Assembly: GCA_014163555.1 (NCBI GenBank) | Contig: JACJGO010000007.1 | Location: 171,404 to 235,403 of the forward strand | DNA length: 64,000 nucleotides | From: Flavisolibacter longurius | GTDB taxonomy: Bacteria; Bacteroidota; Bacteroidia; Chitinophagales; Chitinophagaceae | Direction of reading: 5' to 3' | Part shown: positions 1-8,571 of the stretch, piece by piece | Layout of the letters: every line of letters begins with the position of its first letter | Numbering within the stretch: position 1 is the first letter of the stretch | Notes under the pieces: generated by a model | Told to the model about the DNA's origin: nothing | The model's input: the letters and a program-made list of their open reading frames with translations, nothing else | Databases searched by the model: none | Made by a program: the position numbers and the translations under genes

Positions 1-78
1 CCCGTTTGGATGCACCTTCCCATTCTTCTTTAAACATCTTATCAGGTTATGAAATCACGGTTCCTAATTCGAGTCGGA

Positions 79-585
79 ATGCGAAAAATCGTCCTGTTCA
101 TCCTGTTTCACCTTCTCACAGAAAATGCGTTTTCGCAACCTGCAAGGGAGGCAACCATGTCATCCTCAGCCAGTGCTCAAAATATCTATGCAGAAATTTT
201 TGGCAATGGGCTGATGCTTTCCCTGAATTATGACTTCCGTTTTGCGCAACAACAAAATGGCTGGGGCATGCGCCTTGGCGCTGGGTATTTCGACGGCGGA
301 ACAGGCAACGGCGTTTTATCGGTTCCTGTAGCCGTGAACTATCTGGCGGGGAAAAGCAGCAGTTATCTGGAACTGAGTATGGGCGCCACTTTTGCCACCT
401 TCGACGATGATTACCGAAGCTTTTATTTTTATTACCCCAAAAAATTATTGCTGGTTCCGGGTATAGTATACCGGTACCAGCCCTTCGCAAAGGGCTTTAC
501 CGGAAGGCTTGCTTTTTCCCCGCTTATTTCTACCAATGGAAAGGCGATTCCATTTGGCGGATTGAGTGTTGGCTTCAAATGGTAA
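79..585 (+). CDS. small predicted outer-membrane beta-barrel protein
   Basis: The product is about 168 residues. It starts with a hydrophobic signal peptide ending near an AFSQ cleavage motif, followed by alternating glycine- and aromatic-rich strands (for example LGAGYFDGG and YLELSMGATF), and it ends in a phenylalanine-tryptophan region (GFKW). That is typical of small Bacteroidota outer-membrane barrels. An upstream in-frame ATG at 49 would put ten polar residues before the signal peptide, so I prefer 79. The stop codon abuts the stop of the convergent ATPase gene with no spacer. I recognise no specific family, so barrel topology and location are inferred. Confidence 0.6.
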   Translation: MRKIVLFILFHLLTENAFSQPAREATMSSSASAQNIYAEIFGNGLMLSLNYDFRFAQQQNGWGMRLGAGYFDGGTGNGVLSVPVAVNYLAGKSSSYLELSMGATFATFDDDYRSFYFYYPKKLLLVPGIVYRYQPFAKGFTGRLAFSPLISTNGKAIPFGGLSVGFKW

Positions 586-2121
586 TCAGCGAAAATCATC
601 TTCTTCTTCAAATTCATCGTAGTTGGTAGAGGATTGTATGTTCAACATACTTCCCATCAGGTCTTTAAACTCCACGGATGTTTCCATGATCTTTTTGCTG
701 ATCAGTGAATAGGAAGAAAGGCCGTGCAACACAAATTCCATCAGCAGTGCCGCTTCTTTTTCGTTGGCATGAGAGAACGTTTTTTTCACCAGGGCATGCA
801 AGCCGTCTACCTGTGACAGTTGTGCCATTTTTTCTTTATCGCTGGTGCCAAAGAAAATGTTCAAGTGATTGCCTTTGTCGAACCAACTAATGATGGAACG
901 ATAGGGATTGTCAACCGGCTGGGGTGTTTCGCCTTTGCGTAGTGAGCGTTTTTTTAATGTGTCCGGGTTGGGAAAATATTGAACGAACTGGCTGCGAATG
1001 GATTTGTCCAACAGGTTCATCGCTACCTGGTAGGGACCTTCCTGTTCGCCTTCGTAAACCAGTTCTATTTTACCGGTGATGGATGGAATAATACCAATGA
1101 GATCACTGATCCAAACCTGCGTTGCTTTTTCTTTGTTCAAGATGGCTCTTCGTTCCGCTGCGCTAACCGCATTTTCAAATGCCGATATTGTTAACCGGGC
1201 ACTGACACCGCTTTTCTTGTCAACAAACTCACTGCCACGGGCTTCAAACGCCACTTGCTCAATCAGGCGTTTCACCAGGTCAGAAACTACTACTAAATCC
1301 TTTTGGCTTTCTTCAATGTCTGCTTCCTGTTCGGTAATGGCTAGAGCGTTTTCTAATGATTTGGGATAGTGCGTTAAGATCTGGCTTTGGATACGATCCT
1401 TTAATGGCGTTACAATCGATCCGCGGTTGGTATAATCTTCCGGGTTGGCCGTAAAGACAAATAAAATATCAAGCGGCAACCGCAATTTAAAACCGCGGAT
1501 TTGCACATCACCCTCTTCCAAAATATTAAACAGCGCCACCTGGATTCTTGCCTGCAAATCCGGAAGTTCATTGATCACAAAAATGCTTCGGTTGCTTTTT
1601 GGAATAATTCCGTAATGAATTACCCGTTCGTCGGCAAAGCTCAGGCGAAGATTGGCTGCCTTAATGGGATCGATGTCGCCGATCAGATCGGCAACACTTA
1701 CATCCGGCGTGGCCAGTTTTTCGCCGTACCGCTGGCTGCGGTGCAACCATTCGATGGGGGTAGCATCGCCTTTTTCATGAATCAGGTCTTTGGAATATTT
1801 TGAGATTGGTTTCAGGGGATCGTCGTTGATCTCACTGCCGGAAATCACGGGAATGTATTCATCCAGCAATTCTGTCATTTGCCGTGCCATGCGGGTTTTG
1901 GCCTGTCCGCGTAAACCCAGGAAAAGAATATTGTGTTTGCTCAGGAGTGCCCTTTCCACATCGGGTATCACCGTTTCTTCATACCCGATAATACCGGTGA
2001 AGGTTTCTTCTTTCCCTTTTAATTTTTTAATAAGATTCTGCCTGATTTCGTCTTTAATGCTTTTGGGTTGATAACCTGCTTCTTTTAACTCACCAAGGGT
2101 GTTGATATGTTTTCTATCCAT
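586..2121 (-). CDS. magnesium-chelatase/MoxR-type AAA ATPase
   Basis: This 511-residue protein resembles the ChlI/MoxR branch of AAA+ ATPases. Visible elements are a P-loop-like GLRGQAKT near residues 69-76, a Walker B region FVINEL near 181-186, a sensor-1 segment TANPEDY near 224-230 and an arginine-finger-like LKDRI near 240-244. Both nucleotide motifs are non-canonical: alanine replaces the second P-loop glycine, and asparagine replaces the Walker B aspartate. The VWA gene lies 40 nt upstream on the same strand, the usual ATPase plus MIDAS pairing of chelatase-like chaperones that remodel or load metals into client proteins. The client is unknown. It is not a real Mg-chelatase for chlorophyll, because no porphyrin genes are nearby. 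Confidence 0.85.
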   Translation of the reverse strand: MDRKHINTLGELKEAGYQPKSIKDEIRQNLIKKLKGKEETFTGIIGYEETVIPDVERALLSKHNILFLGLRGQAKTRMARQMTELLDEYIPVISGSEINDDPLKPISKYSKDLIHEKGDATPIEWLHRSQRYGEKLATPDVSVADLIGDIDPIKAANLRLSFADERVIHYGIIPKSNRSIFVINELPDLQARIQVALFNILEEGDVQIRGFKLRLPLDILFVFTANPEDYTNRGSIVTPLKDRIQSQILTHYPKSLENALAITEQEADIEESQKDLVVVSDLVKRLIEQVAFEARGSEFVDKKSGVSARLTISAFENAVSAAERRAILNKEKATQVWISDLIGIIPSITGKIELVYEGEQEGPYQVAMNLLDKSIRSQFVQYFPNPDTLKKRSLRKGETPQPVDNPYRSIISWFDKGNHLNIFFGTSDKEKMAQLSQVDGLHALVKKTFSHANEKEAALLMEFVLHGLSSYSLISKKIMETSVEFKDLMGSMLNIQSSTNYDEFEEEDDFR

Positions 2122-2161
2122 TTTCTGTAAGTCTGTCTAAAAATTTAAATGTAGCGTTAGA

Positions 2162-3259
2162 TCAATATACCGTTTTCCGTTTGCCGCTTTCGAAGTCTCT
2201 AAAGATGAATGCACCCAGCCTGTCCAGCGAAGCGAAATAGGCTTTTCCGTTATTGGTTTCGGTAAACTCCTGTACAAATCGCTGCAGGTAAGGATCGGTG
2301 GCGATCATAAAGGTTGTAATCGGGATCTTCAATTTTTTGCATTGTGCGGCCAGGTTGATACAACGGCTAGTTACTTTTCTGTCCAACCCAAAACTGTTCT
2401 TGTAGTACCGTTTTCCGATTTTCAAACAGGTCGGCTTTCCATCGGTGATCATGAAGATTTGTTTGTTGGGATTTTTTCGTCGCCGCAAAATATCCATGGC
2501 CAGTTCCAGCCCAGCAACGGTATTGGTATGATAAGGCCCCACCTGCAAATACGGAAGATCTTTTATTTCAACAGGCCAGGCATCGTTGCCAAAAACAACA
2601 ATGTCCAGCGTGTCTTTGGGATACTTTGTGGTAATAAGTTCACTCAACGCCATGGCCACTTTCTTGGCCGGTGTGATGCGATCCTCACCATACAAGATCA
2701 TCGAGTGAGAGATATCGATCATCAGTACCGTTGAGGTCTGCGATTTGAAATCCGTTTCGCGGATCTGCAGGTCGTCTTCCTGCATGGTGAAGGAATCCAG
2801 CCCGTGGTTGATTTGCGCATTGCGGATCGATTCGGTAAAGTCGATCTGCTCCAGCATATCACCAAATTGGAAGGGACGTGTATCCGGACTGACCTCATCG
2901 CCCAAACCCGGTTTAAAGGTTTGGTGATCGCCGGTCTTTGTTTTTTTCAGCTTGCCGAAAATTTCTTCGAGGCTGCGTTTGCGAATGCCCTGCTCTGTTT
3001 TGGGTGTGATCTTGATTTCGCCGTTTTGTCCGTCTTCGGTGATGTAGCCTTTTTCTTTCAGGTCCTCGATAAAATCACCCATTCCGTATTCATCGTCGGT
3101 TAGCTCGTATTTTTTATCCAGCTCGTTCAGCCATTGCAAGGCTTCCGTTACATCGCCATTGGTATAGGTAAGGAGCTGGGTGAAAAGATCCAGCAGCTGG
3201 TCAAATTTTGATTTGCCACTTTGCCGCGGATCGTATTTGGAAAAATGAAAACCAATCAT
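2162..3259 (-). CDS. VWA-domain protein, partner of the AAA ATPase
   Basis: This 365-residue soluble protein has a C-terminal von Willebrand A domain with a complete MIDAS-type motif: DISHS at residues 182-186, a threonine in the TNTVAG segment, and a later ITDGKPT. The N-terminal ~175 residues are charged and helical without a recognisable domain. There is no signal peptide. It precedes the chelatase-like ATPase by 40 nt and is probably co-transcribed with it. By family analogy the VWA protein acts as adaptor, binding the client while the ATPase drives remodelling. An inverted repeat of short words lies just upstream of its start (3271-3347). Confidence 0.85.
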   Translation of the reverse strand: MIGFHFSKYDPRQSGKSKFDQLLDLFTQLLTYTNGDVTEALQWLNELDKKYELTDDEYGMGDFIEDLKEKGYITEDGQNGEIKITPKTEQGIRKRSLEEIFGKLKKTKTGDHQTFKPGLGDEVSPDTRPFQFGDMLEQIDFTESIRNAQINHGLDSFTMQEDDLQIRETDFKSQTSTVLMIDISHSMILYGEDRITPAKKVAMALSELITTKYPKDTLDIVVFGNDAWPVEIKDLPYLQVGPYHTNTVAGLELAMDILRRRKNPNKQIFMITDGKPTCLKIGKRYYKNSFGLDRKVTSRCINLAAQCKKLKIPITTFMIATDPYLQRFVQEFTETNNGKAYFASLDRLGAFIFRDFESGKRKTVY

Positions 3260-3270
3260 TTCTTAGAATT

Positions 3271-3347
3271 TAGATGACAGATGATGGATGGTAGATGACA
3301 GGTAGGCAAACCGTCATTCGTCAACTAACATCCATCATCTGCTCCAC
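3271..3347. repeat. intergenic inverted repeat built of short words (element A)
   Basis: A perfect 13-bp inverted repeat, CAGATGATGGATG at 3278-3290 against CATCCATCATCTG at 3329-3341, lies inside longer arms made of repeated words such as TAGATGACAG. It sits in the upstream region of the VWA gene and could form a hairpin in its leader. The element at 49086-49165 shares the AGATGACAG words. Confidence 0.7.
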
Positions 3348-3395
3348 ACAATCTACAATAATTATGCACTGTTTGTTCAATGCGCTGTTAAACAA

Positions 3396-3422
3396 AAAAC
3401 CTCTCATCAGGTGAGAGGTTTT
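3396..3422 (-). terminator. intrinsic terminator of the DUF2723 gene
   Basis: An 11-bp perfect stem, AAAACCTCTCA / TGAGAGGTTTT, with a 5-nt loop lies just after the minus-strand stop at 3428. On the minus strand the stem runs into a T tract. Confidence 0.85.
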
Positions 3423-3427
3423 GGTTT

Positions 3428-6400
3428 TTATTGTCCGGAAGTATCTCTTCCGGAGGTGTCGGCGGCATTGGCTCCGACAGGTAGTTCCTGTACCGGTGGC
3501 GTTTTGCCTTCGTACATCTGCTCAAATTGTTTGATGATCTCCAGGAACTGCTGTGCATCCTGTTCTTCACCGGCCAATTGGTAATAATAATCCTCCTTGT
3601 TGGCCCGCAGGTACTGGTAGTATTTTACCTGGTCGCTCAGGTCTTTCTGCAACGCTGCTTTTACCTTTGCCGCAAGGTCGGTGTGACCGGCTTTGTAAGC
3701 CGCTTCCAGGTACAGCAGTCCCACGCGGTTGTGATTATTCTGATTTTGGACAGAAGATGTCATGGCATAAGGGAAGGCCTTTGGATTCATCAGGCTTTCC
3801 GCTTTCTGCAACACATTCACGGCTTCGGGACGCTGTCCTTTTTCCGCCAGGGCAGCTGCCTGGTCGGCATAAATGGAGCGGATGTTCAATAAATGTCGAC
3901 GGTTTTCTTCGTCAAAATACACACCCGGATTATCCGCATTTCCGGCACGGAAAACATTCATCAACAGCTTTTGTGTTGTGTCCACCTCAATATTGCGACG
4001 GCGCTGGTTGTTATCGATGGTGGGTACCAATTGGTAAACCAATCCCTGCTGCCGCAGGTAGGAACTGAATCCAAGGCTTCCATCCGGAGATGTAAAACAG
4101 ATGGGACGTTTCCAGGCGTTGGCAGCAATGATGTTTAGCATGATCAACTGGTCAAGCGTATAAAAGTTTTTACCTGAGGGCAGGTTGAAAACCAACTGGC
4201 TTTGTACACTGTCGGTTGCGGTAACCACGCCGTTTGCCCGGGCTGTGGCCACATCAACCGGTACACTTACGGTACTAACGGCCGGGAAGTTTCCGATTCT
4301 GGGGCCGCGACCGATGGCATTTTTCATGATGTCCAGAAGGTCATACACACCTTCTCTTGGTGTCTGGCGATCTTCGGTGGTGATGTACGCCAAACCACGT
4401 ACCTGGTCTTCTGTCCAGATGACATCGATTGGTGCACTTTCATTCACCCGGTTGCGCAACTGGTTTACGTACCAGTCGATACCCAGCAGGCTGGTATTCA
4501 CAATGCGGATATCCGGACGAACGCCTTCCACTTCCTGTGCATACCACAACGGGTAGGTATCGTTATCGCCATACGTAAACAGAATGGCATTGGGTGGACA
4601 ACTGTTCAGGTAATTTTTAGCCAGGTCCGGTGCCAGCAGTTTTTGGCTGCGATCGTGATCATCCCATTCCTGCGCTGCCATTAAGATGGGTACGAGAAGC
4701 GTAATGCCAGAAGCAGCAATTCCTGCGGTGCGCCAGCTTGCCTTTCCGATAGTTCGAACAGCAAGGGTGATGAGCAGTGAAACGCCGGCAAAAAGGATGG
4801 CGCCAATCAGGGCGGCTGTCAGTTTACCTGTATTGAAGTTTGCCGCATCACTGAGGATCATGACCAGGAAGGTTGCCAGTGAACCATACACCAGTGTATT
4901 AACCAGGGTAGCCTTGTCTTCCAGTTCGCGGGCCAGTCGAACAAATCCCACAACGGCCAAACCAATCCAGATGGCAAAAGCGTAGTACGAACCGGCAAAG
5001 GCATAGTCCCGTTCGCGGGGCTGGGCGCCAGCCTGGTTCAGGTACAACACAATGGCCACACCTGTAAAGAAAAACAGCAGGAAGGTAACAATCCAGTCTT
5101 TCCGGTCTTTAAAGAAATGGAAGATGCAACCGAAGACTCCCAGCAGGAAGGGGAGCAGGAATAATTTATTGTTGGCTTTATTGTCCCGCAGGCTTTCCGG
5201 CATCATGGACTGATCGCCCAGGCGTAATTGATCGATAAAGGAGATACCAGTTATCCAGTTGCCGTCCCGCACATTGCCAAGTCCCTGCAGGTCGTTCTGG
5301 CGGCCGGAGAAATTCCACATAAAATACCGCCAGTACATATGGCCCAACTGGTAGGTAAAGAACCATTCCAGGTTGTTGCCAAAGGTGGGAATCTGTACAG
5401 CAATCGGCTGGCCTTGTTGCACACCCTGGCCGCGTTGTACACGAGCTGCATAGCCGCTTGGGATATTATACGTGTATTGACTTTGCTGCCCGGTGGGACT
5501 GATCTCCACTACCTGAACAGTTCCATCTGTAACGCCTGTAACATAGCTGTTGGCACGGGCCGTGTACACCGGAAGATTCAGCCACTGAATGTAAAAATTG
5601 GCCCGATTGGGATCATTGCCTTCCCAGATCCTGGGAAATAACTGGATGTCTTTGCTGTCGTACTCAATCTCCGGTGACGGCGCATCATACGCGATGTATT
5701 TGCTTTTACCAGTTTCAGGATCTTTTCCTTTTGAATACAGTGTTCTTGTTTCGCCGCGGCTACCCTGCGCCAGGAAGTGTGGTCCTAATAAAATTGGCTG
5801 CGAACCGTACTGCTCTCGTCCCAGGTAATAAACAAGATTCATGGGGTTATCAACGTTGTTCATATCCACCGCAGGGTTTGCGTTGGAACGTTCCATCGTT
5901 GTGATATAGGAAGAATACCCCAGCATGATGAAGATAAAAGACCAGATGCCGAGGCGCATCAGGTGAAGATTTTTCCGGTTGGCATACCGCAGCCCAATCC
6001 ACGTGAGCACACCCAGCAGAATAAAGAAAAACGCAAAGCCGGTAAAAAAGGGAAGGTTCAATGTGTTTACGAAAAAACGGTCAAAGTTTCCAGCCACCTT
6101 TACAGACCACTGAATGACGACCACCTGTACAAGGCCGGTGATCAAACAGCCAATTACAAAGGCCCAGATGGCGCCCCAACGGGTATACGGGTAGCGGCGA
6201 AAATAATAGATCATGACAATCGCCGGGATGGTCAAAAGTCCCAGCAGGTGAATGCCGATAGAAAGTCCCATGGTAAAAAACAGGAAAACAATCCAGCGGT
6301 CGGCACGGGCTCTCAGCACCGGGTCGTTACCGGCAGCTTCGTCGGCCCGTTCCCATTTCAGGATAGCCCAAAAGGCGAGTGCCGTAAACAGGGAGGAGAA

Positions 6401-6844
6401 GGCATATACTTCCGCTTCTACGGCGCTGTACCAGAAAGAATCGGTGAAGGTAAACGCAATGGCACCAACCACACCGGCACCGATGATGGTCAGAAGCTGG
6501 CCACCTACCGGCTCTTCGCGAAAACCTACGGTTAGCTTACGGGCAAAATGTGTAATGGTCCAGAAAAGAAACAACACGGTAAAACCACTTACCAGTGCAT
6601 TCATGATGTTCACCGCTTTGGCCGCTGTAGCGCCGTCGTTACCAAACAACAGGATAAAGAATCGGCCAATGAGAACAAACAACGGTGCTCCGGGAGGGTG
6701 GGGCATTTGCACTTTGTAAGCAGCGGCGGTAAATTCACCGGTATCCCAGAATGAGCCACTTTTTTCTGCTGTTAATATATAAACAAGCGATGCAATGGCG
6801 CAGACGATCCAGCCGGTAATGTTGTTGACTTTTCTGAAGTTCAT
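3428..6844 (-). CDS. DUF2723 polytopic membrane glycosyltransferase (TMEM260-like)
   Basis: This is about 1138 residues. It has an N-terminal polytopic membrane region containing the family's acidic signature (FWDTGEF) followed by the PHPPGAPLF segment. A second membrane block sits mid-protein, and a large soluble C-terminal part ends in helical-repeat-like sequence and a Thr/Ser/Gly-rich tail. Bacteroidota DUF2723 proteins are related to human TMEM260, an O-mannosyltransferase, so transfer of a lipid-linked sugar across the inner membrane is plausible; acceptor and sugar are unknown. I place the start at 6844 rather than 6895 because a TATTTTTG -7 element (6893-6900) overlaps the outer ATG. 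The hairpin at 3396-3422 ends the unit. Confidence 0.85.
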   Translation of the reverse strand: MNFRKVNNITGWIVCAIASLVYILTAEKSGSFWDTGEFTAAAYKVQMPHPPGAPLFVLIGRFFILLFGNDGATAAKAVNIMNALVSGFTVLFLFWTITHFARKLTVGFREEPVGGQLLTIIGAGVVGAIAFTFTDSFWYSAVEAEVYAFSSLFTALAFWAILKWERADEAAGNDPVLRARADRWIVFLFFTMGLSIGIHLLGLLTIPAIVMIYYFRRYPYTRWGAIWAFVIGCLITGLVQVVVIQWSVKVAGNFDRFFVNTLNLPFFTGFAFFFILLGVLTWIGLRYANRKNLHLMRLGIWSFIFIMLGYSSYITTMERSNANPAVDMNNVDNPMNLVYYLGREQYGSQPILLGPHFLAQGSRGETRTLYSKGKDPETGKSKYIAYDAPSPEIEYDSKDIQLFPRIWEGNDPNRANFYIQWLNLPVYTARANSYVTGVTDGTVQVVEISPTGQQSQYTYNIPSGYAARVQRGQGVQQGQPIAVQIPTFGNNLEWFFTYQLGHMYWRYFMWNFSGRQNDLQGLGNVRDGNWITGISFIDQLRLGDQSMMPESLRDNKANNKLFLLPFLLGVFGCIFHFFKDRKDWIVTFLLFFFTGVAIVLYLNQAGAQPRERDYAFAGSYYAFAIWIGLAVVGFVRLARELEDKATLVNTLVYGSLATFLVMILSDAANFNTGKLTAALIGAILFAGVSLLITLAVRTIGKASWRTAGIAASGITLLVPILMAAQEWDDHDRSQKLLAPDLAKNYLNSCPPNAILFTYGDNDTYPLWYAQEVEGVRPDIRIVNTSLLGIDWYVNQLRNRVNESAPIDVIWTEDQVRGLAYITTEDRQTPREGVYDLLDIMKNAIGRGPRIGNFPAVSTVSVPVDVATARANGVVTATDSVQSQLVFNLPSGKNFYTLDQLIMLNIIAANAWKRPICFTSPDGSLGFSSYLRQQGLVYQLVPTIDNNQRRRNIEVDTTQKLLMNVFRAGNADNPGVYFDEENRRHLLNIRSIYADQAAALAEKGQRPEAVNVLQKAESLMNPKAFPYAMTSSVQNQNNHNRVGLLYLEAAYKAGHTDLAAKVKAALQKDLSDQVKYYQYLRANKEDYYYQLAGEEQDAQQFLEIIKQFEQMYEGKTPPVQELPVGANAADTSGRDTSGQ

Positions 6845-6892
6845 AAAGGTGGTAAAATCGTTTAATAGCAACCCTGTTTGCAGGAAGCCGTG

Positions 6893-6900
6893 CAAAAATA
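6893..6900 (-). promoter_or_regulatory. -7 promoter element of the DUF2723 gene
   Basis: The minus strand reads TATTTTTG, the Bacteroidota TAnnTTTG element, about 50 nt before the ATG at 6844. It overlaps the alternative ATG at 6895, which argues against that start. No clear TTG is seen at the -33 distance. Confidence 0.5.
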
Positions 6901-6962
6901 GGGAAGCGCCTAAATTAACGGGAAAAGAATAAGGGAATTGTTAAAGAGGATGTGTGTCTGAA

Positions 6963-7119
6963 GTTAGGGGTTTAGGGTTGGAATCCTGTTGTTTTATATT
7001 CCTGCTGCGATGGAAGATTATTGTAAATCGAACTGCAGATGTAAGATATATAGGAAGACTCATGTACAATCAAGATAACCCCAAACCCCAAACCCCAAAT
7101 CCCAAACTCCTAACTCCCG
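6963..7119. repeat. heptad-word inverted repeat (element B), telomere-like units
   Basis: The right arm is a tandem of 7-nt words: CCCCAAA three times exactly (7079-7099), then TCCCAAA, CTCCTAA and CTCCCGC. The left arm (6963-6981) carries the reverse-complement style words TTAGGGG and TTTAGGG. Aligned against each other the arms match at about 15 of 19 positions. It fills the divergent intergenic region between the DUF2723 and gcdH genes, just before the gcdH -7 element. Confidence 0.75.
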
Positions 7120-7121
7120 CT

Positions 7122-7129
7122 TATCTTTG
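7122..7129 (+). promoter_or_regulatory. -7 promoter element of gcdH
   Basis: TATCTTTG matches TAnnTTTG exactly and ends only 5 nt before the ATG at 7135, predicting a leaderless or nearly leaderless mRNA. There is no clear -33 TTG, because that position lies in the CCCCAAA repeat arm. Confidence 0.55.
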
Positions 7130-7134
7130 TCTCT

Positions 7135-8313
7135 ATGGCAACAGACCTGTTTCAATCACCGGATTATTTTTGGATAGACGAACTACTGACAGACGAACAA
7201 AAGCTGATTCGCGAAACCGTACGGAACTATGTCAAAAAAGAAATCTCGCCCATCATTGAGGACTATGCACAACGGGCCGAATTTCCGGAACAGATCGTAA
7301 AGCAGTTGGGTGACCTGGGTTGTTATGGTCCAACTATACCGGCTGAATATGGCGGCGGCGGTCTTGATTATATCAGCTATGGCCTGATGATGCAGGAATT
7401 GGAACGGGGTGACAGCGGTGTACGTTCCACCGCATCGGTCCAAGGCTCGCTGGTCATGTTTCCCATTTATCAATACGGAAGCGAAGAGCAACGTAAAAAA
7501 TACCTGCCCAAACTGGCCAGTGGCGAATGGCTGGGTTGTTTTGGTCTGACAGAGCCTGACCACGGCAGCAATCCTGCCGGCATGCTTACCAACATAAAAG
7601 AAGATGGCGATCATGTGATCCTGAATGGCAGTAAAATGTGGATTTCGAATGCACCGTTTGCGCAGGTTGCGGTTGTGTGGGCCCGCGACTGGAACGGTGA
7701 TATTCGCGGACTGATCGTGGAAAGAGGAATGGAAGGTTTCAGCACACCCACCACGCATGGCAAGTGGAGCCTACGTGCCAGCGCCACCGGCGAACTGGTG
7801 TTTGATAACGTACGGGTTCCCAAAGAAAATATTCTTCCCAACGTAAAAGGTCTGAAAGGGCCGCTGGGCTGTTTGACAAAAGCCCGATACGGCATTTCAT
7901 GGGGTGCCCTTGGTGCCGCCATGGATTGCTATGATACAGCGCTTCGTTACAGCAAAGAGCGCATGCAGTTTGATAAACCGATCGGTGCGTTTCAACTTCA
8001 GCAAAAAAAGCTGGCCGAGATGGTTACCGAAATTACCAAGGCCCAGTTGCTGGTATGGCGGTTAGGCTCCCTGATGAATGAAGGCCGGGCCACCCCGCAG
8101 CAGGTTTCGATGGCCAAACGAAACTCCTGCGAAATTGCCACCAACATTGCCCGCGACGCCAGGCAAATGCTGGGCGGTATGGGTATCACGGGTGAATACA
8201 GCATCATGCGTCACATGATGAACCTCGAAAGTGTGATCACCTATGAAGGCACACACGATATTCACTTACTCATCACCGGTATGGACGTTACAGGGTTAAA
8301 TGCTTTTAAGTAA
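7135..8313 (+). CDS. gcdH: glutaryl-CoA dehydrogenase (acyl-CoA dehydrogenase family)
   Basis: This 392-residue flavoprotein shows the full acyl-CoA dehydrogenase fold and the GCDH-type signatures. R97 in GVRSTASVQ matches the arginine that binds the glutaryl carboxylate. CFGLTEPDHGSNP is the FAD/substrate loop, and TYEGTHDIH near residues 369-377 holds the catalytic glutamate (E371). The enzyme would oxidise and decarboxylate glutaryl-CoA to crotonyl-CoA in lysine and tryptophan breakdown, passing electrons to ETF. Length and start match the family. No other lysine-degradation genes are adjacent. It stands alone behind its own promoter, followed by a small membrane-protein gene. Confidence 0.92.
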   Translation: MATDLFQSPDYFWIDELLTDEQKLIRETVRNYVKKEISPIIEDYAQRAEFPEQIVKQLGDLGCYGPTIPAEYGGGGLDYISYGLMMQELERGDSGVRSTASVQGSLVMFPIYQYGSEEQRKKYLPKLASGEWLGCFGLTEPDHGSNPAGMLTNIKEDGDHVILNGSKMWISNAPFAQVAVVWARDWNGDIRGLIVERGMEGFSTPTTHGKWSLRASATGELVFDNVRVPKENILPNVKGLKGPLGCLTKARYGISWGALGAAMDCYDTALRYSKERMQFDKPIGAFQLQQKKLAEMVTEITKAQLLVWRLGSLMNEGRATPQQVSMAKRNSCEIATNIARDARQMLGGMGITGEYSIMRHMMNLESVITYEGTHDIHLLITGMDVTGLNAFK

Positions 8314-8316
8314 TGC

Positions 8317-8324
8317 TATCTTTG
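8317..8324 (+). promoter_or_regulatory. -7 promoter element of the small membrane protein gene
   Basis: TATCTTTG lies just after the gcdH stop and 20 nt before the ATG at 8345. A start at 8300 inside gcdH is therefore unlikely. The -33 part is not clear. Confidence 0.5.
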
Positions 8325-8344
8325 CGCCAATACATTTCGGCGAT

Positions 8345-8560
8345 ATGTCAAAATGGAAAGCATTTGCGGTGTTTTTTACCCTGGTTTTTTTCAGCAGTTT
8401 ACGTGGTACCTTATTCGTGATTTTGTCCGATGCTGAACTGCTGCAAACCAACAGGGTTATTTGGATGATTCTTTCCATCGCGGTTAACCTTGTATTGCTG
8501 TATTTTGCTTTCCGTTTCTGGCAAAAAGCCTTCAGCGCTGATAAAAAAAGACAGGACTAA
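8345..8560 (+). CDS. small two-helix membrane protein, unknown function
   Basis: About 71 residues with two predicted membrane helices, one in the AFAVFFTLVFFSSL region and one in ILSIAVNLVLLYFAF, and a charged C-terminal tail (SADKKRQD). The ATG at 8345 follows a TATCTTTG promoter element. It precedes the dipeptide epimerase by 11 nt and may be co-transcribed with it. I recognise no family, and the assignment as a real gene rests on promoter, codon pattern and tight spacing. Confidence 0.6.
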   Translation: MSKWKAFAVFFTLVFFSSLRGTLFVILSDAELLQTNRVIWMILSIAVNLVLLYFAFRFWQKAFSADKKRQD

Positions 8561-8571
8561 ATCATAAAACG

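Noticed and set aside
3388..3570. 60-codon minus frame over the DUF2723 gene end
   Set aside because: It covers the terminator hairpin and the end of the real gene in another frame.
7079..7099. CCCCAAA repeats as true telomeres or a chromosome end
   Set aside because: Only three exact units, embedded in a divergent promoter region with a facing arm; they belong to the intergenic word-palindrome family.
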